Source of the DNA: Empedobacter stercoris
Lineage (GTDB): Bacteria; Bacteroidota; Bacteroidia; Flavobacteriales; Weeksellaceae
NCBI RefSeq assembly: GCF_965137335.1
Contig: NZ_CBCRZD010000046.1
DNA: 12,903 bases
Reading direction: 5' to 3' (one strand)
The notes under the pieces were generated by a model. The model was not told the DNA's origin. It ran no database searches and worked only from the letters and a program-made list of their open reading frames with translations. The position numbers and the translations under genes are program-made. This document shows positions 1-5,760 of this stretch, piece by piece. Numbering within the stretch: position 1 is the stretch's first letter; every line of letters begins with the position of its first letter.

Positions 1-99
1 AATTAATTAACAATAGAAGAGTAAGAAAGTTTGGCTATATTAGCCCTATCGAAAAACTAAAATCTACTTGGCCAGTTGCACTTATAACTTGAACATGGC
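1..99 (+). mobile_element. 3' end of an IS3-like insertion sequence (left boundary copy)
   Basis: Positions 3-99 are repeated without a mismatch, in reverse orientation, at 12807-12903. Identity stops abruptly after position 99, where the left copy continues tttgattcg and the right copy aattaattt, so the IS edge lies at about 95-99. The segment codes the last residues of a transposase and then ends 3-7 bp after its stop, as is usual for compact ISs. If the element ends in CA, as IS3-family members do, its tip is ...ataacttgaaca at 95 and the shared tggc would be chance or part of the end. Only the 3' tip of the element is in the window. Confidence 0.8.
3..92 (+). CDS. IS3-like transposase, C-terminal fragment (5' partial)
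   Basis: An open frame enters from outside the window and gives 29 residues ending in a TGA stop at 90-92. The tail contains NNRRVRKFGYISPIEKLK. This fits the C-terminal signature of rve-type integrase cores, an Asn/Arg-rich stretch followed by LGYxSPxE, as in OrfB of IS3-family elements. The DDE catalytic residues would lie upstream and are not visible. The frame is cut by the window edge, not necessarily by a mutation. Assignment to IS3 rather than another rve-type family is inference from this short tail. Confidence 0.65.
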   Translation, partial: LINNRRVRKFGYISPIEKLKSTWPVALIT

Positions 100-196
100 T
101 TTGATTCGAAAAAAATACAAAGATCAAGATCCTTATGATGAAAAATTTCTTGAAATTTATGATGCTGAAATCAAGGATAAATTGAAGGAATTATAA
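95..196 (+). pseudogene. 3' remnant of a gene interrupted by the left IS
   Basis: Directly after the IS edge a frame runs to a TAA at 194-196, giving 33 codons ending in EIKDKLKEL. It is rich in Lys, Asp and Glu (KKYKDQDPYDEKFLEIYDAE) and reads like the hydrophilic C-terminus of a normal protein. It is followed at once by a strong terminator, as the end of a real gene should be. The only ATG in frame (95-97) lies in the IS-derived sequence, so the original start and body have been displaced. I do not recognise the family. The remnant could still be translated as a 33-aa peptide, but that is speculative. Confidence 0.5.
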
Positions 197-228
197 AACA
201 AGCTCAACAAAGTTGAGCTTGTTTGTTT
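196..228. terminator. Bidirectional intrinsic terminator
   Basis: A 13-bp perfect stem, aaacaagctcaac (196-208) with gttgagcttgttt (212-224), has a 3-nt loop. It is followed by a T-rich tract on the plus strand and preceded by an A-rich tract that serves the minus strand. It sits between the stop of the interrupted plus-strand gene and the stop of the minus-strand PhnA-domain gene, so it can end both transcripts. Confidence 0.8.
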
Positions 229-811
229 AAGCTTGTTTCTTTACAAATTTTGTTAAAATAACAATTAATTGTCCATCTACTTTTCCTTCAATTTGATCTG
301 TATTATCGTGTACTAAACGAATATTACGAACGGCTGTTCCTATTTTAGCATTAATAGAAGAACCTTTCACATCTAAATCTTTGATTAATGTAACATTATC
401 ACCGTTTACTAAAACATTTCCGTTGCAGTCTTTATGCAAATCCACACTTCCATCACCTTCGTGATCACCCGAAGCCTTTGCCCATTCCATATTTTCATCA
501 TCCAAATACATCATATCCAATGCATCTGCCGCCCACGATTCGTTTCTAAAACGATTTAACATTCGCCATGAAAGCACTTGTATAGCTGGAACTTCGCTCC
601 ACATAGACGAAAGTAAAAATGATTCCCAAAAAGAAGCATCTAACTCTTCTCTCTTTTCAATCTGATTAATACATTTTTGTGTAATGTAAACATTTCGATC
701 AGGATTACTGCTTGCATCTGGATTCACTTCGTAAATCGCTAAATTTTCTGTAGCACCAGTCAGTTCGCATTGGTTACCGCTTCTTTCTTGTAAAAATGTA
801 TCTAATTTCAT
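227..811 (-). CDS. PhnA/YjdM-family zinc-ribbon protein
   Basis: This 194-residue protein has two parts. An N-terminal part (about 10-60) looks like the zinc-ribbon region of the family (CELTG at 15-19, C47). A C-terminal PhnA domain (about 125-192) contains GNVLVNGDNVTLIKDLDVKG and a hydrophobic end, LIVILTKFVKK. The middle, SMWSEVPAIQVLSWRMLNR, is characteristic of the long Bacteroidota form. PhnA/YjdM proteins were named for an old link to phosphonate operons, but their role is not established and I assign no reaction. The usual two CxxC pairs appear half lost here: Thr18 and Thr44 stand where I would expect Cys. It is a single-gene unit with a TAnnTTTG promoter and its own terminator. Family assignment is firm, function unknown. 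Confidence 0.85.
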   Translation of the reverse strand: MKLDTFLQERSGNQCELTGATENLAIYEVNPDASSNPDRNVYITQKCINQIEKREELDASFWESFLLSSMWSEVPAIQVLSWRMLNRFRNESWAADALDMMYLDDENMEWAKASGDHEGDGSVDLHKDCNGNVLVNGDNVTLIKDLDVKGSSINAKIGTAVRNIRLVHDNTDQIEGKVDGQLIVILTKFVKKQA

Positions 812-832
812 GTATTGATTTTAAAACTTTTA

Positions 833-861
833 CAAAGATAACTTTTATTTAGAATTAAAAC
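833..861 (-). promoter_or_regulatory. Bacteroidota-type promoter of the PhnA-domain gene
   Basis: The minus strand carries TATCTTTG (plus-strand 833-840), a full match to the -7 consensus TAnnTTTG. A T-rich stretch about 17-20 nt upstream (858-861) is only a weak -33 element. The start point would fall near 826, leaving a leader of about 15 nt before the ATG at 811. Confidence 0.55.
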
Positions 862-919
862 TTTTATAGCTTTTGACGAATCTTTTATTTAAATTCGTTC
901 AGAATAAAATCAATCTAAA

Positions 920-1771
920 ATGTTAGTAAAAAAGAATTCTGGTGAATTAGTCCCTTACAATCCGAAAGCCCTAAAGCGTTCATTAACAAAATCTGGTGCC
1001 AAAAAAGAAGAAGTTGAAGAAGTATTTGAATTAGTTTCGAATGATCTTTATGACGGAATGTATACAAAAGATCTTTACCGTATTGCATTTTCTCATCTCA
1101 AAAAATACAGAAGTTCTTATGCTGCACGTTATAGTTTAAAAAGAGCATTGAGAGATTTAGGACCAGAAGGGTACTATTTCGAACAATGGATAGGAAAAGT
1201 ACTTGAAGCAGCAGGATATCAATCTTTACATTCGGAAATTGTGCAAGGAAATGCAGTGACACATGAGATAGATGTGGTTGCTTGTAAAGGAGAATATTTA
1301 TTGTTTTGCGAATGTAAATTTCGAAATGATGAAGATGCCAAGATTTCTGTCACGACACCTATGTATTTTTTATCGCGAATGAAAGATGTACAAGATCATA
1401 CCTATCATTTCTTTGGAAAAGATTTAAAGCCAACGAAAGGATTTTTAGTCACAAATGCTTATTTAACGACAGACAGTATTGATTTTGCAAATTATTACGG
1501 AATTGGTTTAATTTCTTGGGATTATCCTGAAACAAATAGCATCAAATATTTAGTGGACAATGCTGCCTTGTATCCGATTACATGTTTAACAACTTTAACC
1601 CCAGAGCAAGAAAAAATATTGTTATCTAAAGAATGTATTTTGGTAAAAAATTTACAACAAAATAGTGCTTATTTGGATGTTTTAAACCTCTCTCAAGAAC
1701 AACGAAATGATGTTTTAGAAGAAGCAAACGAATTGTTAGAAATAGAAAATTTCACCTGTGTGATTGAATAA
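920..1771 (+). CDS. ATP-cone domain / Mrr-like restriction endonuclease fusion
   Basis: This 283-residue protein joins an N-terminal ATP-cone (about 1-85; VKKNSGELVPYNPKALKRSL then KSGA, and RYSLKRALRDLGPEGYYFE at the junction) to a PD-(D/E)XK nuclease of the Mrr type (about 86-200). Visible nuclease residues are E88, the EID at 116-118 in HEIDVVA, and the ECK at 131-133. Together these give the E...D...ExK active-site pattern. ATP-cones bind (d)ATP and are best known as the allosteric module of ribonucleotide reductases and NrdR. A nucleotide-gated DNase is therefore a reasonable inference. Residues 200-283 form an uncharacterised helical tail. There are no signal or membrane segments, so it is cytoplasmic. 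It is a single-gene unit ended by a perfect hairpin; a weak -7 (TAAATTCG, 890-897) lies upstream. Substrate and role (defence, repair or other) are unknown. Confidence 0.82.
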   Translation: MLVKKNSGELVPYNPKALKRSLTKSGAKKEEVEEVFELVSNDLYDGMYTKDLYRIAFSHLKKYRSSYAARYSLKRALRDLGPEGYYFEQWIGKVLEAAGYQSLHSEIVQGNAVTHEIDVVACKGEYLLFCECKFRNDEDAKISVTTPMYFLSRMKDVQDHTYHFFGKDLKPTKGFLVTNAYLTTDSIDFANYYGIGLISWDYPETNSIKYLVDNAALYPITCLTTLTPEQEKILLSKECILVKNLQQNSAYLDVLNLSQEQRNDVLEEANELLEIENFTCVIE

Positions 1772-1775
1772 AACC

Positions 1776-1813
1776 AATCAAAAAAGAAGCTAAATTTAGC
1801 TTCTTTTTTGATT
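1776..1813. terminator. Bidirectional intrinsic terminator (19-bp perfect palindrome)
   Basis: Positions 1776-1794 and 1795-1813 are exact reverse complements, centred on aaagaagctaaatttagctt. Runs of A at the 5' side and T at the 3' side give a U-tract on either strand. It separates the convergent nuclease and DUF4268 genes and leaves only about 5 bp and 1 bp to their stops. Confidence 0.88.
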
Positions 1814-1814
1814 A

Positions 1815-2282
1815 TTATAATTCTTTAAAAATTTCAAAACTATCTTTGTGGTCGCACCAAAATTCATCCAAATTAATCATTCGATTTTTTAAGAACGGAA
1901 TTATTTGTGGCCAATCTGATTCTCTAAAAATACTTACATTTTCTAATCGCATTTTTATCGTCGAAATCGTTTTTCCATCGTGGTCAACATCCTCTTTTGT
2001 CCAAACCCATTTTTCACCAAGATAACTTTCTAACACGTTTTCATATTCTTCAAACTGTTCATAAATCATGGATTGAACGGAAGGGTCTGGATGTGAAATT
2101 TCGATCGAAACCTCTGCATATTTACGTTCTACATCCGTTCTAAAACTAATTCCTTTGATTGTCGTTTTATAATTCACCCAATTTATACGCGATCCCTCGG
2201 CATTCATTTGCAATTTCATGTACATTCCGTACGAAATCCAAAATTCTTTTTTTATACGATAAGCTTCTTCTTTTGAAAACAA
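1815..2282 (-). CDS. DUF4268 domain protein
   Basis: This 155-residue protein fits the DUF4268 family. It has an opening KKEFWISYGMYMK, a central beta-rich part with RKYAEVSIEI, then LESYLGEKWVW, and a WPQIIPFLKNRMINLDEFW tail. The domain occurs alone or at the C-terminus of putative nuclease-like proteins; its biochemical role is not known to me. The start is a TTG (2280-2282). No ATG exists in frame between it and the upstream stop, and family members typically begin at this residue (MFSKEEA), which supports TTG. A TTTTTG element on the minus strand upstream may be the -7 box, giving a very short leader. It is convergent with the ATP-cone nuclease and shares its terminator. Confidence 0.78.
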   Translation of the reverse strand: MFSKEEAYRIKKEFWISYGMYMKLQMNAEGSRINWVNYKTTIKGISFRTDVERKYAEVSIEISHPDPSVQSMIYEQFEEYENVLESYLGEKWVWTKEDVDHDGKTISTIKMRLENVSIFRESDWPQIIPFLKNRMINLDEFWCDHKDSFEIFKEL

Positions 2283-2346
2283 AATGAATAATTTTTTACA
2301 AAAATCGGTTTAATATTCTATTCAACAAAATTTCCCAAAAAATAGC

Positions 2347-2375
2347 TTGGTTTGATTCTTGTTCTATTAAATTTG
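2347..2375 (+). promoter_or_regulatory. Bacteroidota-type promoter of the thioredoxin-like gene
   Basis: TTG at 2347-2349 and TAAATTTG at 2368-2375 are separated by 18 nt and match the -33 TTG and -7 TAnnTTTG consensus. The ATG at 2400 follows after a predicted leader of about 18 nt. Confidence 0.65.
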
Positions 2376-2399
2376 AATAAATATTTTTAAAAAATAAAT

Positions 2400-2885
2400 A
2401 TGAAACTATTTTCTTTCCTAAGTCTTATAGGAATTTTGACTTTTTCTTGTGTAAATGCACAAACTGTAGAAACTGTTAAATACGAAGCATTGCACGAAAA
2501 AATAGCAAATTATAAAGATGAAGTCGTCGTGGTTAACTTTTGGGCAACGTGGTGCGCACCTTGCGTAGAGGAAATTCCAGCATTTATGGAAATCAATGAA
2601 CAATACAAAGATCACCCAAATTTCAAGATGCTATTGGTTTCACTGGATCGACCAAAAATTATAGACAAAGTAAAAAAGTTTATGGTTGATAATAAGATTA
2701 CTGCAGAAGTTGTTTTATTGGATGACACCAAACGTATGAATGAATGGATTCCATCATTTGATCCGAAATGGGCTGGAAATATTCCCGTCACTATCGTTTA
2801 CGACAAAGGTGAAAAGGTCGTTTTTCACGATCAAGCCATGACGAAATTCGAATTAGAGGACTACATCCAAGAATATTTAGATTAA
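2400..2885 (+). CDS. Exported TlpA/ResA-like thioredoxin-fold oxidoreductase
   Basis: This 161-residue protein has an N-terminal signal sequence (MKLFSFLSLIGILTFSCVNA) with a probable signal-peptidase cleavage after Ala20. A thioredoxin fold follows, with the active-site motif WCAPC (C52 and C55) after NFWAT, and a cis-proline at P129 in GNIPVTIV. TlpA/ResA proteins exchange disulfides in the periplasm, often reducing cysteines for cytochrome c maturation or protecting exported proteins. The specific client here cannot be read from the sequence. A Cys at 17 lies near the cleavage region but the residues before it do not form a good lipobox. It is a single-gene unit with its own promoter and terminator. 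The family is clear; its physiological role is inferred. Confidence 0.88.
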   Translation: MKLFSFLSLIGILTFSCVNAQTVETVKYEALHEKIANYKDEVVVVNFWATWCAPCVEEIPAFMEINEQYKDHPNFKMLLVSLDRPKIIDKVKKFMVDNKITAEVVLLDDTKRMNEWIPSFDPKWAGNIPVTIVYDKGEKVVFHDQAMTKFELEDYIQEYLD

Positions 2886-2890
2886 TCAAT

Positions 2891-2925
2891 AAAACTCCTA
2901 AAATCTTTTTAGGAGTTTTTTATTT
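2891..2925 (+). terminator. Intrinsic terminator after the thioredoxin-like gene
   Basis: A 13-bp perfect stem, aaaactcctaaaa (2891-2903) with ttttaggagtttt (2907-2919), has a 3-nt loop and runs straight into a T-rich tract. It starts 5 bp after the stop codon. Confidence 0.85.
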
Positions 2926-2958
2926 TTTGTATGTTTATATCAACATAAAAACACAAAA

Positions 2959-3414
2959 ATGAGTAAAAAACATATCCGAAAAGAGGTTATTCAACATCTT
3001 ATTCAGCTTAAACAAGACGAAATCAATGCGTTAAAAGAATCGGAACGAATATATGCAGAAGGTGCAGATTTAGACGAAGAATCAAGTTTAGAATTGGATG
3101 ATTTTGCACAACAAAGTCAATCAACTGATGCGGCTCGAAAATTAAATATTCGTATTAATCAAGCCACTGAAGACTTAGAAAATTTCAAGGCATTACGACC
3201 TGAATTAATCAATGAAATTACAGAAGGAAACGTTGTTTTTACTGATAAAGTTAATTTTGTAATTGGTTTATCTTTCAAAGATTTCGAATGGGAAAACAAA
3301 AAGTTTGTGGGCATTAGTACGCAAGCTCATATTTTCGAAGCATTAATTGGAAAACGAGCAGGCGACAAATTAGAATTTAATGGGATACATTATACCATAG
3401 AAGAAATACTATAA
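2959..3414 (+). CDS. GreA/GreB-like protein (RNA polymerase secondary-channel type factor)
   Basis: This 151-residue protein has the layout of Gre factors, which are about 158 residues. A long N-terminal helix (1-34) leads to an acidic turn (35-48), a second helix (50-80) and a beta-rich C-terminal domain (85-151) ending FEALIGKRAGDKLEFNG then YTIEEIL. That ending matches the GreA C-terminal pattern (...LIGKKxGDxxxxxG...). At the turn, ADLDEE aligns with the GreA tip GDLKEN, placing D37 and E40 at the positions of the two catalytic tip acids. Gre proteins enter the polymerase secondary channel and promote cleavage of backtracked RNA. Here cleavage, inhibition or another channel function is inference. 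It is one base from the MBL gene and surely co-transcribed. It is more divergent than a housekeeping GreA and may be a paralogue. Confidence 0.65.
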   Translation: MSKKHIRKEVIQHLIQLKQDEINALKESERIYAEGADLDEESSLELDDFAQQSQSTDAARKLNIRINQATEDLENFKALRPELINEITEGNVVFTDKVNFVIGLSFKDFEWENKKFVGISTQAHIFEALIGKRAGDKLEFNGIHYTIEEIL

Positions 3415-3415
3415 C

Positions 3416-4315
3416 ATGCCAAAAGTACATACTATTGATCTGAATTTTCAGAACGAACATGAAGCAATTGCGACCTATCTAATCGAAACAGAACAAGGTC
3501 CCGTATTGGTTGATCCAGGACCGTATTCAACTTTCGAGAATTTGAAAGCTGGTATCGAAGCTTTAGGTTGGCGAATCATTGATATAGAAAATATATTAAT
3601 TACACATATTCATTTTGATCATGCCGGCGCAGCGTGGAAATTTACGGAGCATGGTGCAACAATTTTCTTGAATCCTATTGGAATACCTCATCTTAAAAAT
3701 CCCGAAAAATTATGGGAATCTGCCAAAATGATTTATGGAGATGAGATGGATCGTCTTTGGGGAGAAATGAAACCGATTAATGAAGAGTTTTTAGTAGGTC
3801 TTAGAGATGGTCAAAGTGTAGAATTTGGGGATACTGTTTTCGAAACTATTTACACTCCTGGTCATGCTGTGCATCACAATGCTTATGTAATGAATGATGT
3901 TATTTTTACAGGAGATGTTGCGGGGGTTAAAATAGAAAACGGTCCAGTTGTACCACCTTGTCCTCCACCTGACATTCATATCGAATTATGGAAAGAATCT
4001 ATTGCCAAATTGAAAAAAGTGAATGCAAAAGGTATTTATCCTACCCATTATGGTTATCATAAAGATGTAGAGAATCATTTTAACGAATTAGAAAAAGGAT
4101 TGGATGAATGGTCAAATTACATCAAACCAATGTACGATGACAACTTAACAGCAGACGAAATAACACCTGTTTTTGTTGATTACGTCACAAAATCATACAA
4201 AGATTTAGGGTTATCCGAGGGTCAAATTCAAGTGTATGAATACGCCAATCCATGTTGGATGTCGGTTAATGGACTTTTGAGATATTGGAAATTAAAAGAA
4301 CAAGGTAGATTATAA
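3416..4315 (+). CDS. MBL-fold metallo-hydrolase
   Basis: This 299-residue metallo-beta-lactamase-fold protein has a complete two-metal site. HIHFDH gives H64, H66, D68 and H69. H150 lies in TPGHAVHH, D167 in FTGDVAG, and H211 in YPTHYGYH. Residues 215-299 form a helical C-terminal extension. The fold covers thiolesterases, glyoxalase II, lactonases and nucleases, and nothing visible selects among them. The long tail and PPCPPPDIHIELW insert resemble general MBL hydrolases acting on small esters or lactones. No signal peptide is present, so it is cytoplasmic. Its ATG is one base after the Gre-like stop, indicating translational coupling. No native terminator is seen before the IS, whose left-end hairpin now ends the unit. 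Confidence 0.88.
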   Translation: MPKVHTIDLNFQNEHEAIATYLIETEQGPVLVDPGPYSTFENLKAGIEALGWRIIDIENILITHIHFDHAGAAWKFTEHGATIFLNPIGIPHLKNPEKLWESAKMIYGDEMDRLWGEMKPINEEFLVGLRDGQSVEFGDTVFETIYTPGHAVHHNAYVMNDVIFTGDVAGVKIENGPVVPPCPPPDIHIELWKESIAKLKKVNAKGIYPTHYGYHKDVENHFNELEKGLDEWSNYIKPMYDDNLTADEITPVFVDYVTKSYKDLGLSEGQIQVYEYANPCWMSVNGLLRYWKLKEQGRL

Positions 4316-4342
4316 AAGTAATAGAAAGCTGTCAATATACAC

Positions 4343-4380
4343 TGCCCCNAAAAAGTTAGACACTTTTGGGGGCATTTTTT
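4343..4380 (+). terminator. Hairpin with T6 tract at the IS left end
   Basis: tgccccnaaaaagt (4343-4356) pairs with acttttgggggca (4362-4374) across a 5-nt loop, with one unpaired base and one unresolved N. Six T residues (4375-4380) follow directly, and the orfA ATG begins at 4381. The structure is a G/C-rich intrinsic terminator. It would stop transcription entering from the MBL operon and could also hide the translation start. Part of it is also the terminal inverted repeat. Confidence 0.7.
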
Positions 4381-4917
4381 ATGACAAGAAAAGTAAAATA
4401 TGATGTAGCATTTAAGTTACGCTGTGTGAAAGAAGTTTTAGAAAAACATCGAACAATACGTTCAATTAGTAAAAAAGAAAATATACATGCTTCTTTATTA
4501 AAGAAATGGGTTTCTGATTATCATAATCAAGGAANTTNAGGTTTAGAGCCTAAGAAAAACCAAACGTATAGCGTTGAATTTAAGCTAAAAGTTATTAAGT
4601 CTATAACCAAACAGTTTCTTAGTTTNCGTGAAGCNNGANTNAAATTTAATATTCCAANTGAATCGGTTATTATAAAATGGCAAAAAGATTTTGCTACCTT
4701 TGGAATAGACGGATTAAAACCCAAACCAAAAGGCCGTCCCAAGACTATGAGCACATCTAAAGGTAGACCTAAAAAATCGAAACAACCGTTAACAAGAGAA
4801 GAAGANCTNTTGTTNGAGATTGAACGTTTACGTTGTGAANNTGCACTCTTAAAAAAGTTCAATGCCTTAATTCAAGCCGAGGAAGAAAAACAAAAGAAAC
4901 TTGGACGCAAGCCATAA
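4381..4917 (+). CDS. IS150-like OrfA (DNA-binding transposase subunit)
   Basis: From the ATG at 4381 this is a 178-residue basic protein. It holds two successive helix-turn-helix regions (about 4-50 and 63-110), duplicated as in IS150-group OrfA: KYDVAFKLRCVKEVLEKH followed later by the similar YSVEFKLKVIKSITKQF. A Lys/Pro-rich linker (GRPK repeats) and a Leu/Glu-rich helix that serves for oligomerisation follow. It recognises the IS ends. A longer reading from a TTG at 4366 is possible but lies inside the hairpin, and MTRKVKYD is the typical family start. Several residues are unknown because of N calls. It overlaps the -1 frameshift signal used to make the OrfAB transposase. Confidence 0.85.
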   Translation: MTRKVKYDVAFKLRCVKEVLEKHRTIRSISKKENIHASLLKKWVSDYHNQGXXGLEPKKNQTYSVEFKLKVIKSITKQFLSXREXXXKFNIPXESVIIKWQKDFATFGIDGLKPKPKGRPKTMSTSKGRPKKSKQPLTREEXXLXEIERLRCEXALLKKFNALIQAEEEKQKKLGRKP

Positions 4918-4929
4918 ATGAATTAAGGC
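4851..4929 (+). promoter_or_regulatory. Programmed -1 ribosomal frameshift signal
   Basis: The heptamer A AAA AAG lies at 4851-4857, in exact phase with orfA (codons tta aaa aag). After a 6-nt spacer, gccttaattca (4864-4874) pairs perfectly over 11 bp with tgaattaaggc (4919-4929). Slipping back one base at 4857 enters the orfB frame, which is open from there. Heptamer plus downstream stem is the known signal for OrfAB fusion in IS3-family elements. The 44-nt loop is longer than usual and may hold further structure. Confidence 0.75.
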
Positions 4930-4967
4930 CNGAATTTCATCTAAATTTACTTTTAGATTGTACACAT

Positions 4968-5735
4968 ATGGCTAGAAGCAGCTTTTACTANCATATTTCA
5001 CGTAGTAAAACAGATAAATACGAGGAATTAAAACTTAAGATAAAATCCATTTATCATCAGCATAAANGGCGATATGGCTATAGAAGAATTACCGATGAAT
5101 TAAGAAAATCAGGAACTATCATCAATCATAAAACGGTACTTAAACTGATGAATAGCTTAGGATTAAAGAGTTTGATTCGAAGAAAAAAATACAAATCTTA
5201 CAAAGGAGAACAAGGAAAGATTGCTCCAAATATATTACAAAGAATATTTAAGGCTGATAGACCCAACCATAAATGGGTAACCGATATTACCGAGTTTAAA
5301 GTAAAAGATAAAAAANTATATTTATCACCNATAATGGATCTGTACAATCAAGAAATTATCAGCTATGAGTTAAGCGAGCGTCCAGTGTTCAATCAAGTGA
5401 TANTTATGCTTNAAAAAGCNNTTAAAACAACTAAAAACACCAAAGATTTGATATTACATTCCGATCAAGNATGGCAATATCANATGAAACAATATCAAGC
5501 TTTATTAAAGCAAAAAGGAATTGTACAAAGTATGAGTAGAAAAGGAAATTGTTTGGATAATGCTATTATCGAGAATTTCTTCGGAATACTGAAATCGGAA
5601 CTATTTTATTTACAAAAATTTAAATCAATAGATGAGCTAAAAAAAGAAATAAAACAATACATTTACTATTACAATAACGATAGAATAAAATCGAACTTAA
5701 ATAAAATGAGTCCGATAGAAGTGAATAGAGATTGA
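4968..5735 (+). CDS. IS150-like OrfB / integrase-core transposase, C-terminus altered
   Basis: The ATG at 4968 gives 255 residues, but the frame is open back to the slippery site at 4857 and is mainly expressed as an OrfAB fusion. It has an HTH_21 region (about 15-70, RYGYRRITDELR) and an rve core with catalytic D106 (VTDITEF), D166 (LHSDQ) and E202 (NAIIENFFG). The D166-E202 spacing is 35 residues, as DD(35)E requires. The tail YYYNNDRIKSNLNKMSPIE is typical. The final VNRD replaces the usual YR-containing end, probably because the element's right end was deleted here. Ns at residues 168 and 172 flank the second Asp. The loss of the right repeat should make this copy immobile, though the protein might still act on other copies. 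Confidence 0.85.
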   Translation: MARSSFYXHISRSKTDKYEELKLKIKSIYHQHKXRYGYRRITDELRKSGTIINHKTVLKLMNSLGLKSLIRRKKYKSYKGEQGKIAPNILQRIFKADRPNHKWVTDITEFKVKDKKXYLSXIMDLYNQEIISYELSERPVFNQVIXMLXKXXKTTKNTKDLILHSDQXWQYXMKQYQALLKQKGIVQSMSRKGNCLDNAIIENFFGILKSELFYLQKFKSIDELKKEIKQYIYYYNNDRIKSNLNKMSPIEVNRD

Positions 5736-5760
5736 AATCTCGAACCGACTACAGATTTTG

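Larger units (their letters stand above)
4338..5735 (+). mobile_element. IS150-group (IS3 family) element, right end missing
   Basis: The element has orfA with two helix-turn-helix units, orfB in the -1 frame with a DD(35)E integrase core, a frameshift signal between them, and a left end starting about cactgccccnaaaaagttag. The expected right inverted repeat, the complement of the left end, is not found after orfB. The next gene's stop lies only 25 bp further on, so the right end has been lost. The right boundary is approximate. About 25 single N calls occur, all between 4349 and 5483 and none elsewhere in the window. This suggests that reads from several diverged genomic copies were merged. 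Confidence 0.85.

Noticed and set aside
2400..2460. Lipoprotein reading of the thioredoxin-like signal peptide (Cys17)
   Set aside because: Residues before the Cys (T-F-S) do not form a proper lipobox, and VNA-Q gives a better signal-peptidase I site.
2418..2615. Minus-strand open frame opposite the thioredoxin-like gene
   Set aside because: It lies wholly antisense to a gene with clear motifs; composition is that of a shadow frame.
3791..3979. Minus-strand open frame opposite the MBL hydrolase gene
   Set aside because: It is antisense to conserved metal-site codons, with no recognisable domain.
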